The translations under genes and the position numbers were made by a program. Below the pieces are notes generated by a model. That model saw only the letters and a program-made list of their open reading frames with translations. It had not been told where the DNA came from and ran no database searches. From contig NMRB01000509.1 of NCBI GenBank assembly GCA_002633025.1, positions 53,200 to 117,199 of the forward strand: DNA of 64,000 nt, given 5' to 3'. Each line of letters starts with the position of its first letter. Within the stretch, counting starts at the first letter, position 1. Source of the DNA: Notospermus geniculatus (lineage: Eukaryota; Nemertea; Pilidiophora; Heteronemertea; Lineidae). Positions 13,401-22,261 of the stretch are shown here, piece by piece.

Positions 13401-16400
13401 TTTTTCAAAAAAATTTTTGGAAAAATTTTTTCAAACAAAAATTTTTTTTTCAATTTTCAACAAAAAATTTTTTTCCCAAAAATTTTTGTTGTTTTTTTGG
13501 TTAAAAACGGCCTCCAGAGTCATTTTTTACACTCCAAAATGCTAATTTGAAATGTAAGAAATTAAAGAAAAACACTACTGAAGTGAAAATAGTGATATTT
13601 GAAAAAGGTTAGTCTGCAAACTTGAGGGGGGATATCCCCTCCTTGAAATTTTTGAGGAGGGGATCATCCCCCCTCTCTCCCCCCACTGGCGGAAACACTG
13701 CCTTGGTGCCCTAAGTCATTCTATCAATCAATATATGCCCCCCCCCCCCATGTCATGTTGACATCCATCACCTGCCCCCTACTGTCTACCCTATCTTATA
13801 AATCCTCCCTCCATGANNNNNNNNNNNNNNNNNNNNNNNNNNNNNNNNNNNNNNNNNNNNNNNNNNNNNNNNNNNNNNNNNNNNNNNNNNNNNNNNNNNN
13901 NNNNNNNNNNNNNNNNNNNNNNNNNNNNNNNNNNNNNNNNNNNNNNNNNNNNNNNNNNNNNNNNNNNNNNNNNNNNNNNNNNNNNNNNNNNNNNNNNNNN
14001 NNNNNNNNNNNNNNNNNNNNNNNNNNNNNNNNNNNNNNNNNNNNNNNNNNNNNNNNNNNNNNNNNNNNNNNNNNNNNNNNNNNNNNNNNNNNNNNNNNNN
14101 NNNNNNNNNNNNNNNNNNNNNNNNNNNNNNNNNNNNNNNNNNNNNNNNNNNNNNNNNNNNNNNNNNNNNNNNNNNNNNNNNNNNNNNNNNNNNNNNNNNN
14201 NNNNNNNNNNNNNNNNNNNNNNNNNNNNNNNNNNNNNNNNNNNNNNNNNNNNNNNNNNNNNNNNNNNNNNNNNNNNNNNNNNNNNNNNNNNNNNNNNNNN
14301 NNNNNNNNNNNNNNNNNNNNNNNNNNNNNNNNNNNNNNNNNNNNNNNNNNNNNNNNNNNNNNNNNNNNNNNNNNNNNNNNNNNNNNNNNNNNNNNNNNNN
14401 NNNNNNNNNNNNNNNNNNNNNNNNNNNNNNNNNNNNNNNNNNNNNNNNNNNNNNNNNNNNNNNNNNNNNNNNNNNNNNNNNNNNNNNNNNNNNNNNNNNN
14501 NNNNNNNNNNNNNNNNNNNNNNNNNNNNNNNNNNNNNNNNNNNNNNNNNNNNNNNNNNNNNNNNNNNNNNNTGAAACCTGCATGTCGTACCCTGCACTGC
14601 ACTCAGTTTGGTTGGGATGTAGGGACAATGCTTCCTTAAACTTCGTAATATAGACCGTTCTCAAATTGACGCAAATGACAAAGATCTACGCACTTCCGCC
14701 AAAATCTCAACTATAACATTGGTCTGAAACTGAACGACATGATGCAGACAACCCCACGACAGTGACTTCGAAGTCGTTTCATCAGAGTCGATCATTGCTG
14801 AATCATGGATGGCGTCACGTCAGCCGGTTTCAGATCGAGGTTCTGATTAAAATTTTGGTGGAAGTGCGCAGATCAGCGAATTTGAGAATCATCTATTGTT
14901 GGTGAACTTAGGAGCAACAAGTGTTGTTGATCAATTTGAGGGATATTAATATGCAAATGACTCCACCAATCAGGAGTGTTTATTGGTAGCGCCACCTTTG
15001 TTCATGAATGAAACTCGTTGCACATTTTTCTCAACCAGACATCGGGCCGCTCGGGAGTTTCAAGGTCACAATTCACGTCGGGATCGTCTGCACTCTCAAG
15101 ATCGATGGTATGGGACGCCAGGACTCAGCACGTATTAATCCCCATGTTAACCCCTACTCAGAGTTCCCACTCCGTTTAGAAACGTGAAACGATTTGTGGG
15201 AGAGAGGGTTTTTCACAGCATTGAACCGCGGTGTTGTTACAGTGTCTCTCATGAATTAGTCGTGATACCAAGATTGATGACTCCAGGGATAATTCTAATA
15301 TTTCAAAAAGGCTTGGTGCCAGTTTCCTTAAAAAGGGAAGATACTACCCAAAAAATGTGTTAGGGGAAGAGGGCTGATGAATGTTGGGCGGGTCAGGGGG
15401 GTTGTATTAATTTTTTCCATCAGGGCCGAAGCCATAGCATTATTGGCTCTGGTATTAAGTACGGAAGAGGCCATCTCAAACTACTCAATCAGGGTGTGTT
15501 GTAGCACAACTCTAAGACAAGCAAGAATTATCCCTGGGACTGATTTAAACATGGAGAGACTGATTTAAACATGGAGATAACTTGAAATCACCAACAAAAA
15601 GTGGGAACCCTGATTAATAATTTAACTTTTAAATTTAACTCCTAGAATGTTAATCTTCCTCTAAGCTAACCGTTAAAATACCCAGCGCATCTTAGATTTA
15701 ACAAATTCGTTTCAATTATCAAATTAATATTTTATCACTTTTGTATAGTTTTTCTTCTTAGTTTTATAGTTATGCGTAATTCACTTCTAATAACTTTTCT
15801 TTTACTTCAATACTAAGTCAGTTTTATCATTAATTCTTTTATATTCTGAACCCTTTCCATTATGGAACCTTACTGCGAAGAAAATCCCTGTTTTCCACTG
15901 ACCAACTAAAACATCGTACTCCCATGACTTGCGATATGAAGTCCCAGAAGAGCCTGGAGTGCCACCTTTAGAGTAGATCTTGAAGCTTGGACGTTTGCCC
16001 CCATCCTGTTCAAAACTTATTCTTCTCAGCATGAAGTTATTCTTTTACTAATCTAGCTATACTCAGGAAACGCACATTTCAACAAGAATATTTTAGATGA
16101 GGGACAAAATATGATGATTTCGTTCGATGTTGTGTCGCAGCTGACGGGGGGGGGGGGGGAGTGTATGGCGAGACTGTCACAGCAGGACACACAGAGTACA
16201 CCTCTTATCATAATATAATTTGCAGGAACGTTGACATGGCTGTGCATTTCAGGGCGGAAAGTATATGAAAGTGACAGTACATGATTCCCTTAAACTTTTC
16301 CTGCAGTTTCAAACCGCTACCCACTACGTTACCCGCATTTAGTGGGTCTATACCTGGGACCAGCTGAACACTAGGGACGAGTGTAGTCGTCCCTGGGAGC

Positions 16401-19400
16401 TTACACACCCAACACCTGCACCTTGACTCCAAATCATATGACATCACTGCATGTCCTGCTGTACCTTCAATACTTACCTTGACATATCAAGGCGTACGCT
16501 CACTTCGCTTTTGGACTACCGTACGCTCCCTTCACAAATGAGCAAGTGTAGGAGTGATTGGTACCCTTGTCAGGATGCGACGTTCTATTCTGTATACCGG
16601 TATACAGTTTATTAAACATTTCACACATATCACTTTGTTTAGCCTTGTACAGCAAACTTAACCACAACTTATTCCTTGCCTAGACTTCCTTGCTTTCAGG
16701 CTCATGTCCGTATTGTGTTGATGTGGTTTCCTCACCCAGTATCACACCGTGGGGAAACTAGCAAATCAGATTTTCGTTCTTAAGCCTAGCGTACATCGGC
16801 CCTGCGATTGGAAGCAACTCCTGGCAATGGCGTTTCTGGCAACAGTTGGCGACTACCAACTACCTGGAACCAGCAGCAACTGATCAGATTCAGATGCTCA
16901 AACAGGTCGAGGCCGATGTATGCACGCCGCCAATGCCATTGCCGACTGTTCCCGCTAGTTCCAGCCAGTTGCCCATGTTCTACTCATTGCCTTTGATTTG
17001 CCCACTGAACAGGGTCATTCACCAGTTTTCATCAAGTGCAAGGAAACGGGCTCATCATAAACATTTCATTTTGTTCTGTAATACTTTTCTCTTTTCAAAA
17101 GAAACGACGGCCTTTTTCGCTTATTTCTTCCACTACTCCCTTGATACGTCACATTTTGCATGTTGAAATCTCAGTGGTAGCTAAGGTATTTTGTCAACTT
17201 AAGGCGGTGACCGACTGGCGCATAAGCAACGCGTCGGAAAGTGTTCAACCAATTAGGGAGGCGCTAACATGGACCGAAACACCTACCGAAGAATCTCATT
17301 GGCGGAATGCCTGCACGATGCGTTGCGTACGCACCAGTCTGTCACCGGCTTTACTGTATTACCGGTAACCAGTTCGGTACAAAACTTGAAGCATCTCTGA
17401 TATTTTTTTCCATTCCGTGACTAGGTTTACCCGTGGACGGCTATTTATGTCATTGGCGGGGTAGAGTATATATCATGATTTGTAGCATGGGGGAAAGTGT
17501 GTGTCTTGTTGTAAACTGATTTATTTTGGGGAGTGTGACCGGAGCAGGTGACCGTGGTTAACGTGTTTGTAACCAAACATGTCTACCTTAACCAACGGTT
17601 CATCAATGATGCTCGTAACCACTGCCAGTTCCTCCTCTCTCCTCCTGTAAAATAAATCAGTTTTGTTTTCGAGCTCATTGAAAGGCAGACTTTATTTCAG
17701 GGCGATAGTTTTGTGCACTGGTATTTTTTATGGACATTTATTCCTTTCGTTAAGATCCTGGTTAAGCCACACCATCATGGAGACCTTCCTTGTCTTACCC
17801 TACCACACACACCACTTTGAAATGTCTCAAACTACACCCCAGCTGCAATGCTGACATTAGTATTATTTGACCTAGTCCAGTTCCTGAAACAGTGTTTAAA
17901 TTATATGGCACCATCCCTGACTTAGCCTTCTATCAAAAACTGACTGAGGCAGTTATTCTTTGAAGTTACTGGTAAAACCCCGCAGTTTCCCCTGGCCTTC
18001 GTCTAGAATTAACACGATGCCTGTGTAGACTGCATGGCAGTAGCAGGCAGACGCAGCCGTGAAACGGACCTTGGCTTCAGGCTGATCAGGATCTTATGAA
18101 ATGGAATGAATGTCTTAGGTTGCACTTTTCCAGGTTTGTTAGTGCGTGGGGGTTGAGAGGGCCGTGATTTACGGAGAGGTAGTCATAATTGTCATCACCA
18201 TTATCATAATGTTCCACATTTCATACATACTGGTATTTGCTGTAGGACATTTTTGTGCGGGTGGTTATTATTGTGTTGCTGTGGTTACTGAAGACATCAT
18301 CATCATCTTTGTCATGATTTCTGAATCTTCATCCTTCAAATTCAACAATCATCCTGTCATCTTCTCCTTATGGTATATCTGCTTCCTTTCTCTTCCAACG
18401 GATGACGTTATATTTACTCTGGGTGGAGAAACTGTGGTCCTGTCTGACCCCAATGCCCCAAACAATCTAAAACGCAAACTGAAAACTAAGATTTCTTTCC
18501 AAGAACCACTGTTATTTCAATTTTCCGAATGTGTTTCGAACTCCAGTTTGTGCTGCTTTCCTTTAGTTTATAATCAGGTCAGGATCACGGTTCTCTCCCC
18601 AACCTCGTCTACAGAATCCTGTGTTGATGCTATATACCTTTGTTGTGTGTAAACTGGTTTCAGTCTATACATCTTCAGCTGGGGGACAAGGTTATGTCTT
18701 CTCATTTCTGATCTGATGTTTGAGAGGAAGGTTTTCTGGTTAAAAACACGCTTTCCGCAGGACCTCAGCATGTTGGGGGCAAATCGTGCAATAAAATAAG
18801 ATTTGACAGCAATACATACGGTCATTATCTTGAGGCCATTTTATTCACACCCCTCTGGAAAGGTATTTGAGTAGGTATATGTGTGGCGGTCCAGGAAAAC
18901 CTGGCGGATGTCACATTTGAGGAAAGTGTTAATGGCCTTGGTGAACACGTACATTTCAATAGCTGAAGTGTACTACGTAACAGGTAAACAGTAGCAGATC
19001 AATGCACAGGCAATCTGACAGCCCTTGTTGATCATTCAGCGACATCCGACGGGTTTTCCCAGACCGCCACACGTATAATCATACTATAGCAGACTATTGT
19101 AACCAGGACCTGGATTCCAACGACTCCCATTCCTTCCACACCTCACTGGCAATTTATTCAAACATTTGACTCTTTCAGATCCTGCTGCTCGCCAGTACGT
19201 TATGCATCATTATGGCCGCCTATGAAACCTTTGAATACATGTGCTGCTATCGCGATGAGAAACGCGAGTCCAAGCATTTCCAACATCTCCAAAAGAGGGC
19301 GCGTCGGTTGATCCGCGGAGACAGAAACGGTGGTCCAGTCAATAGTGGCGAGAATCAGGGCTTGCTCGCGGCTGATGATGATGATGAAGATATCGCCATG

Positions 19401-19826
19401 GAAACCTTCAGGACAAACCAGCGACCATCGAATAAAAATAACAGCGCGTCGGAGCGTCAGAATGTAGAAAACAGTCATCTGGATAATCTTTCCAACGGTG
19501 CCGCAAATAACTTCCAAAACTCCAATACTTCAGACATTCCACCTGATGTTTTGAACAAACTCTCAGCCGATGAAGTGGCGCTCAATTTAAATATTCCTGC
19601 AGTGTCCCCGTCAGGGACCAATCACAGCTCTGGAGCTTGCAATATTCCGTCAGCCTCCGATTCGTACCCTCATAATGGTGCGAGTAATTTTCCACACATC
19701 AAACCTCCCAAATCCAGCAATAAATCTTCTAATATAAATCCAGCCTCGCAAGGCGGAGCTTCCAGTACAGATCTCATTAACATAAATGATGTTAATGAGC
19801 ATTATTCACCAGTCAGGGACTCTTGA
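1228..19826 (+). CDS. PCSK7: PCSK7-like proprotein convertase, 5' exons missing
   Basis: Kexin/furin-type subtilisin-like serine protease of the PC7 branch. Family members cleave secretory precursors after basic residues in the trans-Golgi, endosomes and cell surface. Twelve exons are visible. They encode the catalytic-His motif (HGTRCAGE), [14 protein letters not shown], the oxyanion-hole Asn in SGNGG, the catalytic Ser in SGTSAAAP, the PC7-like [10 protein letters not shown] stretch, a P domain ([24 protein letters not shown]), a Pro-rich stalk, a transmembrane segment and a long cytosolic tail. Every junction I checked is GT-AG with matching phase. The signal peptide, prodomain and catalytic-Asp exon are not seen and should lie upstream of the window. 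Exons for two catalytic segments are duplicated (1228/2653 and 6418/7255/8488) and are probably alternatives. The transmembrane segment and the word-for-word PC7 matches distinguish it from furin or PC5. Gap 13817-14571 falls in the last intron. Confidence 0.93.
1518..1710. mobile_element. MITE family A, copy 1
   Basis: Terminal inverted repeats gggagactttactgccgtta at left and a degraded version at right (ggcagtagtctccca). The body has cctagaacgtcac and gacgttcta. Sister copies are at 25981, 31206 and 47709. Confidence 0.8.
2085..2360. repeat. Interspersed repeat F, interrupted by MITE C
   Basis: Flanks 2085-2112 and 2231-2360 together match the uninterrupted copies at 11300-11440 and 19897-20090 (tactcaactatta ... 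ttgtaaggccgttaac ... cttttgctgg). MITE C inserted in the middle. Confidence 0.75.
2113..2230. mobile_element. MITE family C, copy 1, nested
   Basis: 118-bp hairpin. The left arm has gcaagcgcccggttaggc, and the right arm its reverse complement. It is flanked by TATTA at 2108-2112 and 2231-2235, consistent with target duplication inside repeat F. Copy 2 is at 48639-48756. Confidence 0.85.
2653..2839 (+). CDS. PCSK7: PCSK7 exon A2: catalytic His, alternative copy 2
   Basis: 187 nt after a gtatttcag acceptor and before gttagt, with phases identical to exon A1. It encodes [31 protein letters not shown] and NDIFSC. Arg of HGTRC is replaced by Cys, adding an extra Cys next to the active-site His, and VAYG becomes VAPG. 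The catalytic His and the Cys that pairs with the exon E Cys in furin-type folds are kept. A1 plus A2 in tandem would shift the frame. Confidence 0.9.
3002..3027. repeat. GT microsatellite ending at a single-N join
   Basis: About ten GT units, immediately followed by an unknown base at 3028, probably a contig join. Confidence 0.8.
3033..3405. repeat. Tandem repeat (about 130 bp x 3) with AGGTCAAGGTCA motifs
   Basis: Three units start with catgatatc near 3037, 3172 and 3298. Each contains ggttattgaggatgcccatt, ctttgatgatcaga-like sequence and one or more aaggtcaaggtca strings. It lies in the intron between exons A2 and C. Confidence 0.85.
3670..3815. repeat. Foldback with cattctcccacagcagggg
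   Basis: ctcccacagcaggggttt at 3692 pairs with aaaccctgctatgggagg at 3765. The same short hairpin occurs at 9540-9615. Flanking atggcccttctgcctgttt is repeated at 3664 and 3803. Confidence 0.65.
3861..4073. mobile_element. MITE family B, copy 1
   Basis: Ends gaggtttttca and tgaagaacctct. The body has gcaaagaatcggccatgttg, acgtcaaaactatcacgtca and ttgccatggaaatg. It ends about 65 bp before exon C. Sister copies are at 11763, 38994, 41835 and 45511. Confidence 0.85.
4138..4331 (+). CDS. PCSK7: PCSK7 exon C: SWGPDDDG and oxyanion-hole Asn
   Basis: 194 nt, entered in phase 2 after ttttcag and left in phase 1 at gtaagt. It encodes [23 protein letters not shown] with the oxyanion Asn, and [11 protein letters not shown], whose Asp and Tyr line the S1 and S4 pockets in furin. 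No second copy was found, so it is the constitutive exon between the two alternative sets. Confidence 0.93.
4486..4732. mobile_element. 247-bp foldback MITE
   Basis: Left arm aaggcctgtctacacgatca followed by tttgttcaaaacatcatcat; the right arm is the reverse complement. Inner tgatgatgtt blocks add further pairing. It produces a spurious long open frame on the minus strand. Confidence 0.85.
4790..4965. mobile_element. Foldback related to the 37219-37462 family
   Basis: ttcgactcccactggggtct and its inverted partner gaagaccctggtgggggttg face each other around actcgaaagtgcctgagg. The ends pair through gtcacagtgtaaa and tttatactgtgac. Confidence 0.75.
5565..5985. mobile_element. MITE family D, copy 1, within a wider foldback
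   Basis: The core (about 5648-5930) is bounded by caatagacaaatcccaaatt and its inverse, with agatctgcgcacttccgccg near the left arm. Outer arms gagttggctctcaatggg and agagccaactcgca suggest an enclosing element. Related copies are at 14650 and 49329. Confidence 0.75.
6098..6300. mobile_element. MITE with agggtttccgccag ends, copy 1
   Basis: Left end cagggtttccgccaggattt and right end tctggcggggaccctg. The interior has gggtac repeats and a single unknown base at 6150. The longer homopolymer-rich relative at 13344-13700 shares both ends. Confidence 0.65.
6418..6518 (+). CDS. PCSK7: PCSK7 exon D1: alternative copy 1 of 3
   Basis: 101 nt after ccttcatag and before gtaagtc, phase 1 in and phase 0 out. 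It completes a Gly codon and encodes [18 protein letters not shown], then [15 protein letters not shown], which joins VTTD of exon E. The segment matches the stretch after the oxyanion region in furin and PC7. It keeps the Glu-x-Cys motif and shares AMHA with exon D2. Confidence 0.9.
7255..7358 (+). CDS. PCSK7: PCSK7 exon D2: alternative copy 2 of 3
   Basis: 104 nt after gccctccag and before gtaagtgg, phase 1 in and phase 0 out. It encodes [18 protein letters not shown], then [16 protein letters not shown]. It is one codon longer than D1 and D3. The YxEx motif and Cys are retained, but aromatic-Tyr-Ala-Glu is changed to PYGED. The splice sites are intact, so it reads as a usable exon. Confidence 0.88.
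8139..8340. mobile_element. Foldback MITE (gtgagcc/ggctcac)
   Basis: gtgagccgttctggcaaaac at left and gttttgccagagtggctcac at right form terminal inverted repeats of about 22 bp. It is located between alternative exons D2 and D3. Confidence 0.8.
8488..8588 (+). CDS. PCSK7: PCSK7 exon D3: alternative copy 3 of 3, closest to vertebrate PC7
   Basis: 101 nt after cgttccag and before gtaagtc, phase 1 in and phase 0 out. It encodes [18 protein letters not shown], then [15 protein letters not shown]. The AVDEE...PFYAEECAS pattern is the one I know from vertebrate PC7, so this looks like the ancestral copy and D1/D2 the derived ones. Confidence 0.92.
8859..9037. mobile_element. Tigger/pogo-like MITE
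   Basis: Starts cagtggaaccgcccttaacg and ends accactg, flanked by TA dinucleotides. Internal aggacacctct blocks are typical of pogo/Tigger-derived MITEs, which duplicate a TA target. Confidence 0.7.
9540..9616. repeat. Short hairpin cctcccagggcagggg
   Basis: Inverted repeat between catcctcccagggcaggggt and ccctgctgtgggaggatg, a second copy of the hairpin at 3690-3785. Confidence 0.65.
10467..10634 (+). CDS. PCSK7: PCSK7 exon E: catalytic Ser
   Basis: 168 nt, phase 0 at both ends, after ccattttccag and before gtaaag. It encodes [20 protein letters not shown], then [19 protein letters not shown] and CLTWRDVQH. The nucleophile Ser is in [12 protein letters not shown] supplies the Cys that in furin-type folds pairs with the conserved Cys of exon A1/A2. 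Confidence 0.95.
10674..10900. repeat. agctcacctgtgagct element with GTC triplet run
   Basis: agctcacctgtgagctatag is followed by tccgtcgtc repeats (10708-10752) and later by acaggtgagcaca. It looks like an interspersed repeat carrying a triplet microsatellite, about 40 bp downstream of the exon E donor. Confidence 0.6.
11071..11281 (+). CDS. PCSK7: PCSK7 exon F: end of catalytic domain
   Basis: 211 nt, phase 0 in and phase 1 out, after ttccttgcag and before gtaagtatgg. It encodes [20 protein letters not shown], then [17 protein letters not shown] and a linker into the P domain. [10 protein letters not shown] is a strong PC7 signature. Confidence 0.94.
11300..11440. repeat. Interspersed repeat F, intact copy
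   Basis: Contains tactcaactatcatcactgc, ttgtgttgtaaggccgttaa and cttttgctggagcgagtcac. It serves as an uninterrupted comparison for the copy broken by MITE C at 2113. Confidence 0.75.
11587..11743 (+). CDS. PCSK7: PCSK7 exon G: P domain, first part
   Basis: 157 nt, phase 1 in and phase 2 out. It encodes [36 protein letters not shown] and ARALD. The order LEHV...CPSGM is typical of the convertase P (homo-B) domain needed for folding and stability. Confidence 0.93.
11763..11982. mobile_element. MITE family B, copy 2
   Basis: Best preserved copy: agaggttcttcaatgacgtc at left and acgtgaagaacctct at right, with paired gacgtcaaaactatcacgtc and internal ttgacggcca blocks. It lies 20 bp after the exon G donor. 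Confidence 0.88.
12138..12335 (+). CDS. PCSK7: PCSK7 exon H: P domain, second part
   Basis: 198 nt, phase 2 in and phase 2 out, after ctttttcag and before gtcagt. It encodes [31 protein letters not shown] and [10 protein letters not shown], the WGE and final beta-strand motifs that close the P domain. Confidence 0.93.
12551..12765 (+). mobile_element. tRNA-derived SINE, copy 1
   Basis: A-box-like agagtggtgcagtgga near 12563 and B-box ggttcgatccc at 12609 give a Pol III promoter. The following cagaccaattcttcttgtga is shared with the inverted copy at 60765-60850. Confidence 0.75.
12768..12918. mobile_element. Foldback MITE upstream of exon I
   Basis: gggttgcacaaaactca pairs with gagttttgtgcaactggccc. 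Inner arms have gttagcgctaac and atgacgtaaa/tttacgtcat. Confidence 0.8.
12950..13064 (+). CDS. PCSK7: PCSK7 exon I: stalk before the membrane
   Basis: 115 nt, phase 2 in and phase 0 out. It encodes [20 protein letters not shown], then [15 protein letters not shown]. The Pro-rich stretch and TLK ending match the region just before the PC7 transmembrane segment. A foldback element (12768-12918) ends only about 30 bp before the acceptor. Confidence 0.88.
13344..13702. mobile_element. Homopolymer-rich element with agggtttccgccag ends
   Basis: Left end gcagggtttccgccagg and right end ccactggcggaaacactgc enclose long alternating A and T runs (13375-13500). It is a relative of the element at 6098 and may be partly misread sequence. 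Confidence 0.65.
13817..14571. other. Assembly gap
   Basis: 755 N. It lies in the last intron of the convertase gene, so no coding loss is implied. Confidence 0.99.
14650..14902. mobile_element. MITE family D, copy 2
   Basis: acgcacttccgccaaaatct at left and attttggtggaagtgcgcag at right. The body has cacgacagtgacttcgaag and tcatggatggcgtcacgtca, shared with the copy at 49329. Confidence 0.8.
15385..15510. repeat. Fragment of the repeat found at 62540-62735
   Basis: tttttccatcagggccgaag, ccatagcattattggctctg and taagtacggaagaggccatc match, in inverse orientation, the 3' part of the SINE-like element near 62.6 kb. Confidence 0.65.
15802..16032 (-). other. 76-codon open frame, unrecognised
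   Basis: Within the last PCSK7 intron on the opposite strand. It starts [15 protein letters not shown], is of mixed composition and non-repetitive ([24 protein letters not shown]). I recognise no family and see no splice partners. It may be chance or the remnant of a mobile-element gene. Confidence 0.2.
18888..19072. mobile_element. MITE family E, copy 1
   Basis: gtggcggtccaggaaaacct at left and gttttcccagaccgccacac at right. The body has agtgttaatggccttggtga and acagcccttgttgatcattc. Copy 2 is at 49686-49886. Confidence 0.82.
19179..19826 (+). CDS. PCSK7: PCSK7 exon J: transmembrane segment, cytosolic tail, stop
   Basis: Terminal coding exon of 215 codons plus TGA, entered in phase 0 after gactctttcag. 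It begins [20 protein letters not shown], a short transmembrane helix, followed by [10 protein letters not shown]. The Cys pair sits where PC7 tails are palmitoylated. The tail has a basic stretch (KRARRLIRG), an acidic run (DDDDED) and a long Asn/Ser-rich part ending YSPVRDS. The tail sequence is not conserved with vertebrates as far as I can judge. The 6.1-kb intron before it holds an N gap. Confidence 0.9.
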   Translation: MLLLASTLCIIMAAYETFEYMCCYRDEKRESKHFQHLQKRARRLIRGDRNGGPVNSGENQGLLAADDDDEDIAMETFRTNQRPSNKNNSASERQNVENSHLDNLSNGAANNFQNSNTSDIPPDVLNKLSADEVALNLNIPAVSPSGTNHSSGACNIPSASDSYPHNGASNFPHIKPPKSSNKSSNINPASQGGASSTDLININDVNEHYSPVRDS

Positions 19827-19896
19827 TACCGTAGTAAAGGTAGCGTAGGTTTTTTATTCAACAGAAAATGGTGCCGCAGACCAGGAATACCAGTAT

Positions 19897-20090
19897 GTGA
19901 CCCACTCCAGCAAAAGCAGGTGCATTGGTCATCAGTTTACTCAACTATTATCACTGCTGTCCACTACTATTATCAGCCTGCAGAGACGTACATTTCAGCT
20001 GTTGTGTTGTAAGGCTGTTAACCCTTTCCTCAGTAGAATCAGTTGCGACGTGCACCTCTTTTGCTAGAGCAGGTCACATATGAGCATTTG
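19897..20090. repeat. Interspersed repeat F, copy in the PCSK7 3' region
   Basis: Bounded by tgtgacccactccagcaaaa and cttttgctagagcaggtcac, an inverted terminal pair. It contains the intact site caactattatcactgctgtc that corresponds to the MITE C insertion site at 2108. Confidence 0.75.
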
Positions 20091-21434
20091 TCAGTATAAT
20101 AACATAATTTTGGGGATGCTGGTCAGAAACATGATTTCTTCCGAGGCTTTTTTGCACTTTCAGCATTTGTACAGAAGTTTTTAAAAATCTCTTGTCAAAG
20201 ATAGAAATTAGCTGTCCATCACTAGTCATGTCTTGGGTGCCAAGAATGTCTCATGTGGTCATACCATGTCTGCGAACTTTGTTTTTTATGCCCCAAGACT
20301 GTGATGATATTCAGTTCTGGGGTGAGGTTCACCGAGTGTCAATTTATTGAAATGAATCGCTGTACAGTTGAAGCATTTATGCGAGTTGCATATCCTGCAT
20401 GTGAGGGTGGTTGCATTGTATACCGGTACAAAAAGTGGGTTGGGGACAAATATATTCAGGATTGGGTGAAAAAATGTGTCGGTTACAGTCACTGGAACAG
20501 GTGCTCACGTTATAATGTGCTTTAAGAGAATTTAGCTTCATTCGGCTGGAAACGTAGCGTGTCTTTCAGCAGGGGCTAATCAGTTTCACTCTTGGTATAG
20601 AGTTGTTATACGAAATGAAATCATATTTAATAGTTACAGTGACATATCTGTTAGAATTCTGCTCAACATTGGGTTCCATTCTGAACTGTGATCTCATCTT
20701 TGCCAACCTTTGGTGGTGAAATTTGAGCTTTGATGTTGCTTGGGGTACGTTTAAGTTGCTGCACTCTGATTGGATACAGCTGTCAAAATCTATTGGTCGC
20801 ATCACCCGTAGAAGGGTCATAGGTCATTGAATCAATGCCAGCCCATGCATCATTCATTCTAGTTCCATTTTTGAAACTCATGCCTTAGGTGACACTAATG
20901 TTTTTGGGACACACTTTATTGTAGACTGTAAATATTAAGTTAGCTGTATTTATTCATGAATCATTCTTTATTAGCTTCATTGCTTCCTGGTTTCCATGGA
21001 AGCACAAGTTGAATTCTGGGATAGGCCTGCGTGTAGTTAGGTTTCAGCTCCCATCACAGGTACAGAATAGAGCAGACTTCACCAGATGGAATGTTTGCAT
21101 CCAAGATCAGCCACAGAAAAAACTCAGTTGCAGAAATGGACCGATGGAGGTGGTCAGAAGTTGTAGTCTCTATGCAGTATTCAGGTCTGGTCACCGCTGG
21201 CCAAATAAAAGTCTTCCTCAAAGATTTCTACCACATTTTCTATGTGCAGTATTCATGTTTTATATGTTTACAGAGGGTAGTGAATGATGAAGGTGGCTGA
21301 ATCTATCTTGTTAATAGTTCTATTGACCTTAATGCAAAGGTTGGTTGTGTAGCATTCTGTTGGGGACGAGGTTGCTTTGGCTGCGTTCTGCTTTTGATCA
21401 GCCACGCCCTGCAATCAGGGTTTCAGTCTTAAAT

Positions 21435-21955
21435 GCAATATGTTACTCTTAAGTTAAACTTCACTACTGCATGCTATATAATATTAAGTTAGACTTCACT
21501 ACGGTATGCTATGTATGGAGTTAAACTCCACTGCACGGTATGAAATGACTTATACTCCACTACTGTATGCTGTGTCTAAGGTTAATGCCACTACGGTATG
21601 TATGAGTTGAGCTCCACTACAGTATGCTAAGTTCAACTCCACTTCACTACGGTATGCTACGGTATGTATGGAGTTAAACTCCACCACTGTATGCAAAGTT
21701 CAACGCCACTACAGTATGCAATTACTTATACTCCACTACTGTATGCTGTGTGTAAGCGGGTTAATGCCACTATGGTATGTATGAGTTAAACTCCACTACA
21801 GTATAAGCTAAGTTCAAATCCACTAATGTGGTATGTGTAAGATCAACTCCACTACGGTATGTAATGAGTTAAACTCCACTACGGTATGCTTCATTTAAGT
21901 TTAATTCAACTACGGTATGCAGTATTAAATTGAAGTACACTACAGTATGCTGTGT
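21435..21955. repeat. Degenerate minisatellite, ctccactacggtatgc
   Basis: At least 15 degenerate units built on aaactccactacggtatgct, with variable spacers of gttaaa, tatgta and ttaatgcc. It sits in the presumed 3' UTR or downstream region of PCSK7. Confidence 0.85.
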
Positions 21956-21958
21956 CCA

Positions 21959-22058
21959 GTCTTTTCTAGAGTTTCAGATTGTAAAGTTCCACTTGAAAAA
22001 GACCCCGGTTGGGGTCGAAAATTCGTGAATTCTGGAGATTGACTTCTTGCTTATTAAC
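21959..22058. mobile_element. Half copy of the 37219-37462 foldback
   Basis: cttttctagagtttcagatt, gttccacttgaaaaagaccc and ggagattgacttcttgctta match one arm of the full palindrome near 37.3 kb. Confidence 0.8.
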
Positions 22059-22251
22059 AGTATGCTGTGTGTTAATAAACAGGTTTGAAGTTATTTTGAA
22101 CATGTTTGATGCACTCCAGTGAAAAGTTGACATGATCGGGTGGGTGTTTGTTTATGAGTTGGATCAATGATAAATGTTCAGTTCTAAATTGCTGTTAAAA
22201 TCATGTTCATGTTTACAATATGAATTGTTTCATTTTTGACAAGGGAAAGGG

Positions 22252-22261
22252 AATAAATAAA
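22252..22261 (+). terminator. Overlapping AATAAA polyadenylation signals
   Basis: gAATAAATAAAgc contains two overlapping AATAAA hexamers about 2.4 kb downstream of the PCSK7 stop. They are a candidate 3' end for that transcript and precede the convergent Ly6 gene. Nearer signals cannot be excluded. Confidence 0.4.

Larger units (their letters stand above)
15035..19178. other. Last PCSK7 intron, otherwise without recognised exons
   Basis: Contains a run of 13 G near 16146, a ggccgatgtatgcacgc hairpin (about 16790-16930), AT-rich stretches and MITE E near its 3' end. A 168-codon open frame at 18146 is hydrophobic, low in complexity and not convincing. Confidence 0.5.

Noticed and set aside
13755-14664. 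Long frames across 13.8-14.6 kb, and similarly 24.9-25.8 kb and 46.0-46.8 kb
   Set aside because: They consist almost wholly of unknown bases in assembly gaps.
18146-18652. 168-codon plus-strand frame in the last PCSK7 intron
   Set aside because: Ile/Val-rich low-complexity stretch, no splice partners in phase with the convertase, no recognisable domain.
19200-19517. 105-codon minus-strand frame
   Set aside because: Antisense to the transmembrane/tail exon of PCSK7, which has clear family support.
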